In this document: positions 32,415-41,486 of the stretch, piece by piece
Layout: the number at the start of each line of letters is the position of its first letter
Position numbering within the stretch: position 1 is the stretch's first letter
Source of the DNA: CAVYOE01 sp963770155
GTDB lineage: Bacteria; Actinomycetota; Thermoleophilia; Solirubrobacterales; 70-9
Length of the DNA: 64,000 bases
Reading direction: 5' to 3'
NCBI GenBank assembly: GCA_963770155.1
Contig: CAVYOE010000001.1
Span: 1,550,001-1,614,000 of the forward strand
The notes under the pieces: generated by a model
Told to the model about the DNA's origin: nothing
What the model saw: the letters and a program-made list of their open reading frames with translations, nothing else
The model's database searches: none
Translations under genes and position numbers: made by a program

Positions 32415-32975
32415 ATGGGACCGGAGGGAATTCGGTTGAACCGGGGTCGTGCCGCCGTCGGAGCGCTCGCCGCCGTGCTCGCCCTGGCTGCTCTCACCGT
32501 CGGCCCGACCTTGCTCGCCGGCGGTGAGGACGAGGCGAAGGCGGGGGGCCCGAACGTGACCGTCACAGTCACGGGGCTGGGCACTGTCTACGAGCCACCG
32601 CCGGGCACTGGCACGACCGTGATCCAATGCAGGGCCGGCAACATGGGGACATGCAGCCATAACTACGTCACGTCCAACGTTGCCTTTGCAGCTGTTCCCG
32701 ACGCCGGCCAGGTCCATACGGACTGGGGCGGAGTCTGTGACGGCGAGCCTGCCGGCACCGAATGCTCCCGCACGCTCAGCACAGCGTCGCACTCCGTGAC
32801 TGCCACCTTCAGCGGCGCGCCCCCCACCCCCACGCCGACGCCGGCCGCGGCCCCTTCGCCCACCCCGACTGCCATCGGCATACCGCTGAGGGTGCGGATC
32901 AGGCGCTGCAAGAAGAAGTTCGATGGGGAGAAGCAGAAGAAGTGCATCAAGCGCGTCAAGAACCTCCTCGGCTGA
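32415..32975 (+). CDS. secreted InlB-B-repeat-like protein with basic Cys tail
   Basis: 186 residues. An N-terminal membrane/signal segment (AAVGALAAVLALAALTVGP) precedes one divergent InlB-B-repeat-like unit (NVTVTVTGLGTV, with W.G.C and paired cysteines). A Pro/Thr linker (PPTPTPTPAAAPSPTPT) leads to a basic tail with two cysteines exactly 11 residues apart (CKKKFDGEKQKKC), then IKRVKNLLG. It belongs with the other C-x11-C-tailed secreted proteins of the window. Likely at the cell surface; function unknown. Confidence 0.78.
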   Translation: MGPEGIRLNRGRAAVGALAAVLALAALTVGPTLLAGGEDEAKAGGPNVTVTVTGLGTVYEPPPGTGTTVIQCRAGNMGTCSHNYVTSNVAFAAVPDAGQVHTDWGGVCDGEPAGTECSRTLSTASHSVTATFSGAPPTPTPTPAAAPSPTPTAIGIPLRVRIRRCKKKFDGEKQKKCIKRVKNLLG

Positions 32976-33295
32976 CGCGAACGCTCCGGCTTACCTGCAT
33001 TGCGGCGGTGCTGACGATCGCCGCTCTCCTCCCCACCTCGACCGCCACCGCGGCCCGCCTCTGCCAGAACACCTATGGAGGCGACGTGATCTTCGCCCGC
33101 GGCAAGCTCAAGTGCCCCAAGGCCCGCGAGGTAGTCCGGGCCTGGGCCGTCGCGTACCGCAAGGACGGCGAAACCGACCGGGCCGTGTTGCGCTTCGCCT
33201 GCACCGGCTTCAACAGCGAGGTCGAGGGGCTGACGATCACCTGCCGCAAGGGGAGTCGCCGTAGCGTGACCTTTTACGCGAACGTCCCGACCTGA
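32942..33295 (+). CDS. small secreted protein of unknown function
   Basis: 117 residues from a GTG at 32942 that overlaps the end of the preceding gene in another frame. The signal peptide core is LTCIAAVLTIAALLPTSTAT. The mature part is cysteine-containing (RLCQNTYGGDVIFARGKLKC, FACTGF and LTITCRKG) and could form two disulphides. A CTG at 32972, overlapping the previous stop as CTGA, is an alternative start. No family recognised. Translational coupling to the preceding secreted protein is likely. Confidence 0.6.
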   Translation: MHQARQEPPRLTRTLRLTCIAAVLTIAALLPTSTATAARLCQNTYGGDVIFARGKLKCPKAREVVRAWAVAYRKDGETDRAVLRFACTGFNSEVEGLTITCRKGSRRSVTFYANVPT

Positions 33296-33324
33296 GCAGT
33301 CGTATCGACGACTGCGCTCCGAAG

Positions 33325-33400
<76 letters not shown>

Positions 33401-33433
33401 GATCCGCATTATCGCGAATGTGGTGACGCCGCT

Positions 33434-34852
33434 CTAGGCGCGGCGCTTCACCCGGCGTAGGCAGCGGCGCTTTGCCTTCTTGCCGCGCACCCGGCGGCAT
33501 TTTTTCGCCGCCTTGCGCTTGCCCTTCTTGGAGCTTCCGACGGCCCCAAGGGCGGCTCCGCCGGGCGCGGCGAAGCAGCCGCGCGCCTCGAACTCGGTCC
33601 TGGTCGGGAAGTACTCGGCCCGCGGCAGGTACTCCCCCATCGTCGCCGCTTCATTGCGGAACTCGGCTGCCTGGATCGACTGGGTGAAGCCGGCTCCGGG
33701 AAGCATGTGGCGATAGATGAGCACGCCGCGCGCGAACGGGCCCCACGGAATCCAGGTGACTCCGCACGAAGGGGTCGCGTTCGCGGGCCGCTGCGACGCG
33801 GTCGAGATGACGTAGGTGAAGTAGCCGTCGGGCCCGACGGCGGTCTGGTCGTCGGAGCGGCAGGCGATCACGCGCTGGCTCAGCGGCTCGTTCTGGCACA
33901 TCGAGAAGTAGCGCAGCTGCGGGTTGGCCGGCATCGTCGCCACGCCCGGGCGGGTGTCGGCAAAGCTCGGCGCCCTCGCCCTGACCATGAGCACCCTGCC
34001 GAAGGAGCGGTTGATAATCGCCGAAACGTAGGCGTTGTCGACGTTCGAGAGATAGCCGCCCTGACCGCCAACCTCGACCAAAAGATCCTGCAGGGTGTTG
34101 CGCAGCTCCTCGGTGCTGTCGCCGGCGAGGATCGTCCCGACCACGGCGACCGGCAGGTTCACGAACTTGAAGAAGGGCGCCCGCGGGTTTCCTCCCGGCG
34201 AGATCGGGTCGAGCTCGGACGGCAGCTCGAGGTTCGTGATCAGCTCGTTCAGCGGCGCCCCGGACGGCTTCGAGGCACGGGTGCAATCGATCAGGCTGAT
34301 CTCGGTCTCGCCGCCGCCGGGCAGCTCGATGAAGGCTCGTGGCAGGCCCACCCCGCCGGTCTCGTCGTGGTCGCGATCGGGAATGTAGGTCCGGTAGAGG
34401 AAGACGCCGGCGAGATTCGCCTCGCCCGTGTGGATCGTGTTCGGCGCCGGGTTGGCCGGCTCGGGACCGGTCTCTATATAAGCGGTGTACTCACGGTTGA
34501 CGGCGTTCCGGTTCGCCCCGGGCAGGAACGGGTTGGTCGAGCCCGGATCGGGAACCGTGTCGCGGTCGGTGAGCGCATCGGTCGGCCGCAGCTGCACGTC
34601 GTAGGTGTTGAAAGAGAAGTAGCGGGTGTGTGGGTACCGCCCCTCGATCCGGACCCGCGACCCAGGTGGACCGGCGAAGACGCCACCCCAGTACTGGGCC
34701 GCCTCGTCGGGGAAAGCGATGTTGAGCGTGCCGGAGTCGAACCGGGTGGCCGGGAGCAGGCAGGTCTCGTCGACGCTGATCGCGGACGCCGACGGTGCCG
34801 GGATCAGGGCGGCCAGCAGCGCCGCCGCACTCAACAGCACGCACCTCCTCAT
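33434..34852 (-). CDS. large secreted protein with basic Cys tail, unknown function
   Basis: 472 residues. A signal peptide (CVLLSAAALLAALIPAPSAS) is followed by about 400 residues of unrecognised sequence, including YWGGVFAGPPGSRVRIEGRY, HTRYFSFNTYD and SFADTRPGVATMPANPQLRY. The C-terminus is a basic tail with C-x11-C spacing (CRRVRGKKAKRRC) as in three other secreted proteins here. Several cysteines in the body suggest disulphides. Secreted or cell-surface; the fold could be an uncharacterised enzyme. Confidence 0.7.
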   Translation of the reverse strand: MRRCVLLSAAALLAALIPAPSASAISVDETCLLPATRFDSGTLNIAFPDEAAQYWGGVFAGPPGSRVRIEGRYPHTRYFSFNTYDVQLRPTDALTDRDTVPDPGSTNPFLPGANRNAVNREYTAYIETGPEPANPAPNTIHTGEANLAGVFLYRTYIPDRDHDETGGVGLPRAFIELPGGGETEISLIDCTRASKPSGAPLNELITNLELPSELDPISPGGNPRAPFFKFVNLPVAVVGTILAGDSTEELRNTLQDLLVEVGGQGGYLSNVDNAYVSAIINRSFGRVLMVRARAPSFADTRPGVATMPANPQLRYFSMCQNEPLSQRVIACRSDDQTAVGPDGYFTYVISTASQRPANATPSCGVTWIPWGPFARGVLIYRHMLPGAGFTQSIQAAEFRNEAATMGEYLPRAEYFPTRTEFEARGCFAAPGGAALGAVGSSKKGKRKAAKKCRRVRGKKAKRRCLRRVKRRA

Positions 34853-34895
34853 GGCCGCCAGGGTACCCGCCCTCGGGCCGGCGCGGGCCGGTCGG

Positions 34896-35567
34896 CTAGA
34901 TCGAACGTGCCTTGCGCAGCTCGCGGCGTTCGGCATCGGGCGCCCGGTCCTTCCCCGGACCACCGTTGAGGCGGTCGGCCGAGCGGCCACCGCGAAGCAG
35001 GTCGTTCCCCGGTCCGGCCAGCAGCTTGTCGGGGCTGCCCTCGCCGGCCAGCCGGTCGGCCGCGCCGCCGCCGGCGAGCAGGTCCCTGCCGGGTCCGCCG
35101 AACAGAGCGTCGCCGCCCGGACCGCCGAGCAGCCGGTCGCGGCCCGCATCGCCGTAGAGCAGGGCCCCCGCCACTGACCGGCGGGCGTCGATCACGTCCG
35201 CACCGATGCCGCCGTTCACGCGAAGCAGTGTGCCGGCGCCGACGTCAGTGGTCGCCGCGAACCTGTCGCGGCCGTCCCAGAGATTGAAGAAGAGGCTCGC
35301 CTGCGCAACCGGCACCTGTCCGGCTCCCAGGTCACAGCGGACCTGGGTCGGATCGAGCTGGACGCAGTTCATCCCGGCGCTGACCCCTGCCCGGTCCGAG
35401 ACGAGGACCTCGGTCCCGGTGACGTTGAGAGCAGCGGCGACGTCATTGTTCTCCCCCGGTGCGCCGTCGAACTGGATGCTCCGGTTGCCGGCCCCCACGG
35501 TGGAGGCGCCCGCCTCGGCGGTGCCAATGAGCGAGGCGGCCAGGGCAATGATTGCTAGCCGGCGCAC
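34896..35567 (-). CDS. secreted RTX-like repeat protein
   Basis: 223 residues. A signal peptide (MRRLAIIALAASLIGTAEA) leads to a beta-rich N-terminal half. Residues 125-210 then hold degenerate glycine/aspartate nonapeptide repeats (GDAGRDRLLGGPGGDALFGG and similar) of the haemolysin-type calcium-binding kind. Calcium binding and a beta-roll are expected. It starts with GTG. There is no type I secretion gene nearby, and the signal peptide implies Sec export. Confidence 0.8.
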   Translation of the reverse strand: MRRLAIIALAASLIGTAEAGASTVGAGNRSIQFDGAPGENNDVAAALNVTGTEVLVSDRAGVSAGMNCVQLDPTQVRCDLGAGQVPVAQASLFFNLWDGRDRFAATTDVGAGTLLRVNGGIGADVIDARRSVAGALLYGDAGRDRLLGGPGGDALFGGPGRDLLAGGGAADRLAGEGSPDKLLAGPGNDLLRGGRSADRLNGGPGKDRAPDAERRELRKARSI

Positions 35568-35596
35568 GCCCGAACCTTAGCCCGCCGGGGCGCGGC

Positions 35597-36307
35597 CTAC
35601 TCCTCGATGAAGACGGGGGTCCCGAGCGGCGCCAGCGCGAACAGGGAGACCATGTCGGGGTCGCTGGCGCGCAGGCAGCCGGCCGAGGCCGCGCCTCCGA
35701 TCTCCCCCGGCGTCCCGTGGATCGCGATCCGGTCGCCGCCGATCCAGCCGGGCGGGAGGTTGGGCTGGTGGCCGGAGAGCGCCAGCACGCAACAGCCGTA
35801 ATAGGGACCGATGCCCGCCCCGGCGAGCCCGTCGGTGACCGAGAAGGTGCCCGGCGGCGTCTCCGACCCCGGGCGCCCGACCGTGACCGGGAACTCGACG
35901 ATCGTCTCCTCCCCCCAGCTCAACGAGACCTCCCCCTCGGACAGATCGGCGTGCACCGAGTAGCTCGTCTCGTAGCTCTGAAGCCGAAGCGGATCGTCGG
36001 CGAGCCAACCGAGCTGCCCGTTCGGCAGCTCCGGTGTGGTCACACCGAGCCAGCCGTCGCTCCGCTCGGCTACGTAGAAGGTCCGGGGCGACCCGAACTC
36101 GGTGGTGGCATCGAGCCGCTCGACCACCTCCCCGTCGGGGTCATCGAGCAGGTCCACCGTCTCCCCGGGGCGCACCCGCGCGACTTCGTACCGCTCGCCG
36201 GTCCGTGAAAGCTCGCCGCCGAGGTTCTCCTCCCCCGGTTCGACCAGCGCCGCGGGGCTTCCCGGCCCCGGACTGAGCGCGGCAAGGACGAGTGCGAGCA
36301 GGGTCAT
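35597..36307 (-). CDS. L,D-transpeptidase (YkuD family)
   Basis: 236 residues with an N-terminal hydrophobic export signal, an SH3-like region (VARVRPGETVDLLDDPDGEV) and a YkuD catalytic domain. The catalytic motif is visible as IAIHGT followed by GGAASAGCLRAS, giving the conserved H and the nucleophilic C with its R. Such enzymes form 3-3 crosslinks in peptidoglycan or attach proteins to it. Acts outside the membrane. Confidence 0.88.
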   Translation of the reverse strand: MTLLALVLAALSPGPGSPAALVEPGEENLGGELSRTGERYEVARVRPGETVDLLDDPDGEVVERLDATTEFGSPRTFYVAERSDGWLGVTTPELPNGQLGWLADDPLRLQSYETSYSVHADLSEGEVSLSWGEETIVEFPVTVGRPGSETPPGTFSVTDGLAGAGIGPYYGCCVLALSGHQPNLPPGWIGGDRIAIHGTPGEIGGAASAGCLRASDPDMVSLFALAPLGTPVFIEE

Positions 36308-36349
36308 CGCCTGGATCCCGGGTTGTGCGCTCGTGAGATCAGTTGAAGC

Positions 36350-36437
36350 GGAGAGGGAGGGATTCGAACCCTCGAGAGAGCTTGCGCCCCCTACTCGCTT
36401 AGCAGGCGAGTGCCTTCAGCCACTCGGCCACCTCTCC
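36350..36437 (-). tRNA. tRNA-Ser (anticodon GCT)
   Basis: Type II tRNA of 88 bases: acceptor GGAGAGG/CCTCTCC, anticodon stem CTCGC/GCGAG with loop CTGCTAA (anticodon GCT), long variable arm, and T arm GGTTCGAATCC. Decodes AGY serine codons. Confidence 0.95.
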
Positions 36438-36468
36438 GAGCAAGGCCTCGATTGTAGGGTGGCCCGCA

Positions 36469-37674
36469 ATGGAGGACCAGCGGGCACGATTCGAGCAGGT
36501 ATTCGCCGGGGTCGAGCCTCCGTTCGCGTTCGTCGACCTCGACGCCGTCTGGTCGAACGCCGCCGACATGCTGCGCAGGGCGTCGGGAAAGCCGATCCGG
36601 GTGGCCTCCAAGTCGGTCCGCTGCCGCACGATGCTGCAACGGTTGCTCGATCTCGAGCGGGGCTTTCAGGGACTGCTCACCTTCACGCTGCCCGAGACCC
36701 TGTTCCTGTGGGAGAACGGGTTTCGCAACCTGGTGCTCGCGTACCCGAGCGTCGACCGGGAACGGCTCGGTTCGCTTGCCCAGCTGACCGCGGCCGAGCC
36801 CGAGAGGGCACCGGTGGCGATGATCGACAGCCCGGCGCACCTGGACCTGATCGAGTCGGCGGCCAAGCAGGCCGGCGTGAAGGCGCCGATCCGGGTGGCG
36901 ATCGACGTCGACGCGGGCTACCGCGTCCTGGGGGGCGCGATCGCGGTCGGCCCGAAGCGCTCCCCGATCCACACGGCGACCCAGGCGGAGGAGCTGGCGC
37001 TGGAGGTCGCCCGCCGTCCCGGAGTCGAGCTGGTCGGGATGATGGCCTACGAGGGCCAGATCGCCGGCGTCGGCGACCGCATCCCGGGCCGGCCGCTCCG
37101 CAGCCTCGCCATCCGTGGGATGCAGTGGCTCTCGGCCCGGGAGCTGCGTGAGCGCCGGGCCGAGGTCGTTGCCGCGGTCCGTGAGCGCGCCGAGCTCGAG
37201 TTCGTGAACGGGGGCGGCACCGGCTCGATCCAGTCGACCGCCGCGGAACCTGCGGTGACCGAGGTCGCGGCCGGCTCCGGCTTCTACGCCCCGGTTCTGT
37301 TCGACCACTACCGCGCCTTCACGCTGCGCCCGGCGGCGATGTTCGCTCTGCCGGTTGCGCGCAAGCCGAGTCCCGGGATCGCGACGGCGCTCGGGGGCGG
37401 ATATCTCGCCTCCGGCCCGGGTGGTGCCGACCGGCTGCCCGAGCCCTACATTCCCGAAGGCCTTCGCTTGGACCCCCAGGAGGGCGCCGGCGAGGTGCAG
37501 ACGCCGCTGCTCGGCGAAGCGGCCGCCTCGCTCGACGTCGGCGACCGGGTCTACTTCCGCCACGTGAAGGCGGGTGAGCTCTGCGAGCGCTTCGGCTCCC
37601 TCTACCTGATCGCCGGCGAGACGATCGTCGACGAGGCCCCGACCTATCGCGGCGAGGGCCATGCCTTCCTCTGA
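36469..37674 (+). CDS. PLP-dependent D-threonine aldolase/alanine racemase-fold enzyme
   Basis: 401 residues with an alanine-racemase-type N-terminal barrel. AFVDLDAVWSNAADML near residue 20 and the PLP lysine in RVASKSVRCRTML near residue 48 are characteristic. The C-terminal beta domain has FRHVKAGELCERFG near residue 362, where His and Cys correspond to the metal-binding pair of D-threonine aldolases. It probably cleaves or deaminates a D-beta-hydroxy amino acid. Substrate unproved. TAGGGT lies eight bases before the ATG. Confidence 0.85.
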   Translation: MEDQRARFEQVFAGVEPPFAFVDLDAVWSNAADMLRRASGKPIRVASKSVRCRTMLQRLLDLERGFQGLLTFTLPETLFLWENGFRNLVLAYPSVDRERLGSLAQLTAAEPERAPVAMIDSPAHLDLIESAAKQAGVKAPIRVAIDVDAGYRVLGGAIAVGPKRSPIHTATQAEELALEVARRPGVELVGMMAYEGQIAGVGDRIPGRPLRSLAIRGMQWLSARELRERRAEVVAAVRERAELEFVNGGGTGSIQSTAAEPAVTEVAAGSGFYAPVLFDHYRAFTLRPAAMFALPVARKPSPGIATALGGGYLASGPGGADRLPEPYIPEGLRLDPQEGAGEVQTPLLGEAAASLDVGDRVYFRHVKAGELCERFGSLYLIAGETIVDEAPTYRGEGHAFL

Positions 37675-37675
37675 G

Positions 37676-38263
37676 ATGGACCCCTTCCGGGAACTTGCGG
37701 ACCACGCCGGGCTCGCCCGCGAAGACTCGGTGCCGGTCGAGCCGCTGACGCCCCTGCTCGCCAACGGCGGCTCGCTGGAGCCCGGCCTCCGCGGCAAGCT
37801 GCCGGGCGGCGCGGAGGGTCTGCTCGGCCGCTACCGCTATGTCGACACCCAGGGCGACGGCGGCGGGACCTTTACCTTCACCGTCGCCGTGACCTCGGTG
37901 CCCGAATCGACCCCCTTCGCCCCGCGGGTCTTCTGCGTCGACAAGGACCGGATCACCTCGAACACCCACTACGGATTCGAGATCCGAACCGGACGCCTCT
38001 GGACCGAGAGCGCCAAGCTGAACGAGCGCTACGAAGTCACGGTCAGCCCCTACCAGGACGACAACTGGCTGCGGCAGCTGTTCTCCCCCACCTTCATCGA
38101 CTATCTCGCGGAAGTCCAGCTCGAGGAGTTCTGCTTCGAGCTCGCCTTCGGTGCGGTCTGCACCAGCATCGATGTCGACGATCCCGATCGCTCCACCCTG
38201 GAGGCGCTGGGGTCAGCGGCATCCGAGGTGACCAAGCGGATCAGCGAGGAGGCGCGCGAGTAA
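37676..38263 (+). CDS. unknown protein in a three-gene operon
   Basis: 195 residues starting MDPFRELADHAGLA; an ATG at 37661, overlapping the aldolase gene, would add five residues. It is soluble and beta-rich (GTFTFTVAVTSVPESTPFAP, YEVTVSPYQDDNWLRQLFSP) and ends in a helix (ALGSAASEVTKRISEEARE). No family recognised. It sits one base after the aldolase stop and its own stop overlaps the next start (TAATG), so the three genes form an operon. Confidence 0.7.
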   Translation: MDPFRELADHAGLAREDSVPVEPLTPLLANGGSLEPGLRGKLPGGAEGLLGRYRYVDTQGDGGGTFTFTVAVTSVPESTPFAPRVFCVDKDRITSNTHYGFEIRTGRLWTESAKLNERYEVTVSPYQDDNWLRQLFSPTFIDYLAEVQLEEFCFELAFGAVCTSIDVDDPDRSTLEALGSAASEVTKRISEEARE

Positions 38264-38673
38264 TGCAGGTCAACCGCACCGGCTATTTTCTGTTCGCCCT
38301 GTTCGGGCTCGGCGGCATCGCCTTCATCATCCTCCTGCCCTGGAACCCGATCGGCTACATCTGGGTAGTGGTGACGCTGCTGCTGATCTTCTACGCGCTC
38401 AGGTCGCGGATCCAGGGACGCCGCAACATGGAACTGTTCAAGTCCGGCCAGCGCGGGCGGGCGACGGTGATGGAGAGCCGATCCGGAATGCGGGTCAACA
38501 ACCAGCCACAGATGCACCTGACCCTGGAGATCGAGGTGCCGGGACAAGCTCCCTTCCAGGCCGAGCACACCGAGCTGATGTCGAACTTCGTCGCGGCTCG
38601 GTTGAAAAAGGGAATGAAGCTGCCGGTCGTCGTGGACCCGAAGGACCCCGAGCGCTTCGTCCTCGTCTGGTGA
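38263..38673 (+). CDS. two-helix membrane protein with cytosolic beta domain
   Basis: 136 residues. Two N-terminal membrane helices (FLFALFGLGGIAFIILLPW and YIWVVVTLLLIFYAL) are followed by a soluble domain (GQRGRATVMESRSGMRVNNQ, then GMKLPVVVDPKDPERFVLVW) of the DUF3592-like kind. It overlaps the preceding gene by one base. Function unknown. Confidence 0.72.
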   Translation: MQVNRTGYFLFALFGLGGIAFIILLPWNPIGYIWVVVTLLLIFYALRSRIQGRRNMELFKSGQRGRATVMESRSGMRVNNQPQMHLTLEIEVPGQAPFQAEHTELMSNFVAARLKKGMKLPVVVDPKDPERFVLVW

Positions 38674-38680
38674 GCTGCCG

Positions 38681-39871
38681 CTAGGGCGCTGGGGGCAGCC
38701 AGCTGCCGAACATGGTGCGGCTGGTGCGGACCTGGTGCTGCTCGCGCGCCCGCCGCGCCTTGGTGGCGGCGGCGGTGGTGTTGACGAAGTAGGCGAGCGT
38801 GTCGCGGAGGCCGAGACGCGACTTGACCGTGGGGCCGCTGAGGGTCGCTTTGCCGCGCGTTCCGACCGCCTTCATCCTCACGATCCGGCCGGAGACCCCG
38901 CGCTGGAGGATCACGACCCGCTTCAGCGCCCCGACGCCCAGCTTTCCGCCGAGCGCAGCCGCGCTCATCTTCACCCGCCAGCTGTGGTACGGGGACTCGG
39001 TGTCGTAGGGATCGGGGACGCCCCGGAGGTACGGCTGCGGGGTTCCGCCGAGGAAAACGTTCTCGTTGTTCTCGGTGTGGCCGCCCGAGGTTGAGAAGAA
39101 GAAGGTCTGGGCGGGCTTGCCCTTGTAAAGAAGGATCTCGTGATTGGTCTGCGCGATCGCCTGATTGGCGCGGGCGGTCTCCGCCGCAATCCCGCCATAG
39201 ACCTGGCTGCGCGTATCCGGGTACTGGTCGAAGCCGTTGCCGCGGACCGGTGAGGCGATCGCGTAGGAGCGCGCCGCCACCGCCTGTGCCTTGAGCGCGT
39301 CGATCGGCCAGCTCGACGGGCTCTCTCGCGGAACCACGCCGCGGACATAGTCCTCGAGCTCAACCGCGTTGATGATGCTGAGGCCGCCGCCGCTGGCGCG
39401 GGCCTCGAGCGAGCCGCGGTAGGCGCCGCGCCCGGCGATGCTGACCGAGCCGCCGCCGGTGGCGAGAACGGCACCGCACCTGGCGAGCCGCTTCTTGCCC
39501 TGCTGCAGAATGACGCCGCCCCCGCGCCGCTTGGCACGGTAGGACTTGCCCGGCACCAGGGTGACCCCGCAGGCCGAGCTCGCACCGCTGAAGGTCACGG
39601 TCCCGGCGCTGCCGAGGAGGACGCGGATCGTCCGCGAGGGGCTGGTCCCGATCGTGGTCCCCTGGTAGTAGTGGGTGAGGATCGTGTGGTACGGAGTGCC
39701 TCGCTTGGCGAAGCCGTAGGTGCCGTACTGGCTCATGCCGACGCCGTGCCCCCAGCCACCGCCGTCGATGCGCCACATCGCCTTGCCCTCGGCGACCGCC
39801 GGGGCGAGCATGACCGAGACCGCCAGGACGGCGGGAACCAGGAAGCGTGGGATTGGTCTCTTCATGCGCAT
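38681..39871 (-). CDS. SpoIID/LytB-domain secreted protein
   Basis: 396 residues. The N-terminal signal is RFLVPAVLAVSVMLAPAVAE and GWGHGVGMSQYGTYG follows at about residue 40. The SpoIID core is VVPRESPSSWPIDALKAQAV followed by AARSYA, and FFFSTSGGHTENNENVF lies further on. SpoIID proteins cleave glycan strands of peptidoglycan during sporulation; LytB homologues modulate amidases. In a likely non-sporulating actinomycete a wall-remodelling role is more probable. ATG 39871 (MRMKRPIPRF) is preferred; ATG 39865 is also possible. Confidence 0.87.
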   Translation of the reverse strand: MRMKRPIPRFLVPAVLAVSVMLAPAVAEGKAMWRIDGGGWGHGVGMSQYGTYGFAKRGTPYHTILTHYYQGTTIGTSPSRTIRVLLGSAGTVTFSGASSACGVTLVPGKSYRAKRRGGGVILQQGKKRLARCGAVLATGGGSVSIAGRGAYRGSLEARASGGGLSIINAVELEDYVRGVVPRESPSSWPIDALKAQAVAARSYAIASPVRGNGFDQYPDTRSQVYGGIAAETARANQAIAQTNHEILLYKGKPAQTFFFSTSGGHTENNENVFLGGTPQPYLRGVPDPYDTESPYHSWRVKMSAAALGGKLGVGALKRVVILQRGVSGRIVRMKAVGTRGKATLSGPTVKSRLGLRDTLAYFVNTTAAATKARRAREQHQVRTSRTMFGSWLPPAP

Positions 39872-40006
39872 GCCTGCAGTGCCTAATCGTCCAACGGATC
39901 GGGGGACTGAAAGTTTCGCCGGCGCGTGCCTGCTGAGAGGAGTATTCCGGGCGCCGGACACGGGTATCGTCCGTTATAGCCAAGAGTCGACCCGGAAGGA
40001 GCCGGT

Positions 40007-41464
40007 GTGGCAACCCCGACCACGACGGATGCGATCAACGCCGCCGATCACAAGCTGCCGGTCGCGGGCGAGCGGGTCGAGACAGGGGAATGGTCGGAGG
40101 TGCGCAGTCCCTACGACGACTCGCCGGTCGGGCGTGTCCCCGTGGGCGATGCGAAGCTGGTCGAGAAGGCGATCACGGCTGCCCAGGAGGCGTTCGAGGC
40201 CGGGGACTTCCCCCAGCACGAGCGCGCCGCGGTGCTCGACCGCGCCGCCGCGCTGGTCGCCGAGCGCGAAGACGAGCTCACAGTGACGATCGCGGCCGAG
40301 GCCGGCAAGCCGCTGAAGACCGCCCGGATCGAGGCCCAGCGCTGCGTCGAGACGCTGCGGTTCTCGGCGACCGAAGCACGCAAGCTCACCGGCGAGTCGG
40401 TGCCGATGGAGGCCGCCGCGGCCGGCGAGGGCAAGATCGGGATCGTGCTGCGCGTCCCTTATGGCGTCGTGGGCGCGATTAGCCCGTTCAACTTCCCGCT
40501 CAACCTGGTCGCACACAAGCTCGGGCCGGCGTTCGCCGCGGGGAACGCAGTCGTGCTCAAGCCCGCAGGCCAGACGCCGATCTCCGCGATCAGGCTGGCG
40601 GAGATCTTCCTCGATGCCGGCCTCCCGGAGAACTGGCTGCACGTGATCACCGGGCCCGGGTCGGAGGTCGGCAACGCGCTGGTCGAGCACGACGACGTGG
40701 GCGCGATCACCTTCACCGGCTCATCGGAGGTCGGGTGGGGCATCCGCGAGCGCGCTGCGCGCAAGAAGGTCAATCTCGAGCTCGGCTCGACCGCGCCGCT
40801 CCTGGTCAATGAGGACGGCGACTGGGAGACGGCAGCAGAGAAGGCGAAACTGCACGCCTATTCGCACGCGGGCCAGAGCTGCATCTCGATCCAGCGGATC
40901 CTTCTGCACGAGGCGATCGCCGAGAAGTTCACCGGCGCCTTCGTCCCGCAGGTGGAGGCCCTGGTGACCGGCGATCCGATGGACGAGGAAACCGATGTCG
41001 GGCCGCTGATCTCGGGCGACGACCGCGACCGGGTCAAGGAGTGGATCGGCGAGGCCGCTGCCAGCGGGGCCAAGATCCTCACCGGCGGGGAGCTGGTCGA
41101 CGAGGACCGCTGTCTCGCCCCCACCGTGATCAAGGACCCGCCGCGCGACTCGAAGTGCTGGCGGGAGGAGATCTTCGGGCCGGTGGCGACGATCAACACC
41201 TTCTCCAGCTTCGACGAGGGACTTGAAATGGCCAACGACGCGCACTACGGCCTGCACGCCGGCGTGTTCACGTCGGACATCGGCCGGGCGCTCGAGGCCG
41301 GCAGGCGGCTGGAGTTCGGCGGCGTCCTCATCAACGAGGTCCCCACCTTCCGCGCCGACCTGATGCCCTACGGCGGCGTCAAGGACTCTGGCAACACCCG
41401 CGAGGGCCCGGCCTACGCCATCCGCGAGCTGACCGAGGCGCGACTGGTCACGCTGCAGGGCTGA
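40007..41464 (+). CDS. NAD(P)+-dependent aldehyde dehydrogenase
   Basis: 485 residues of the ALDH superfamily. GVVGAISPFNFPLNLVAHKL near residue 158 is the NAD-binding region, TFTGSSEVGWGI near residue 236 the turn after the Rossmann strand, LELGS near residue 259 carries the catalytic glutamate, and HAGQSCISIQRIL near residue 289 the nucleophilic cysteine. GTG 40007 follows an AAGGAG ribosome binding site at good spacing. The N-terminus resembles lactaldehyde/succinate-semialdehyde-type enzymes, but the substrate cannot be assigned. Confidence 0.93.
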   Translation: MATPTTTDAINAADHKLPVAGERVETGEWSEVRSPYDDSPVGRVPVGDAKLVEKAITAAQEAFEAGDFPQHERAAVLDRAAALVAEREDELTVTIAAEAGKPLKTARIEAQRCVETLRFSATEARKLTGESVPMEAAAAGEGKIGIVLRVPYGVVGAISPFNFPLNLVAHKLGPAFAAGNAVVLKPAGQTPISAIRLAEIFLDAGLPENWLHVITGPGSEVGNALVEHDDVGAITFTGSSEVGWGIRERAARKKVNLELGSTAPLLVNEDGDWETAAEKAKLHAYSHAGQSCISIQRILLHEAIAEKFTGAFVPQVEALVTGDPMDEETDVGPLISGDDRDRVKEWIGEAAASGAKILTGGELVDEDRCLAPTVIKDPPRDSKCWREEIFGPVATINTFSSFDEGLEMANDAHYGLHAGVFTSDIGRALEAGRRLEFGGVLINEVPTFRADLMPYGGVKDSGNTREGPAYAIRELTEARLVTLQG

Positions 41465-41486
41465 GTCCGCTCGCCAGGGGGGCTTG

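Noticed and set aside
35207..35567. The RTX-like protein as a type I secreted toxin
   Set aside because: It has an N-terminal Sec signal, few degenerate repeats, no toxin domain and no type I secretion genes nearby.
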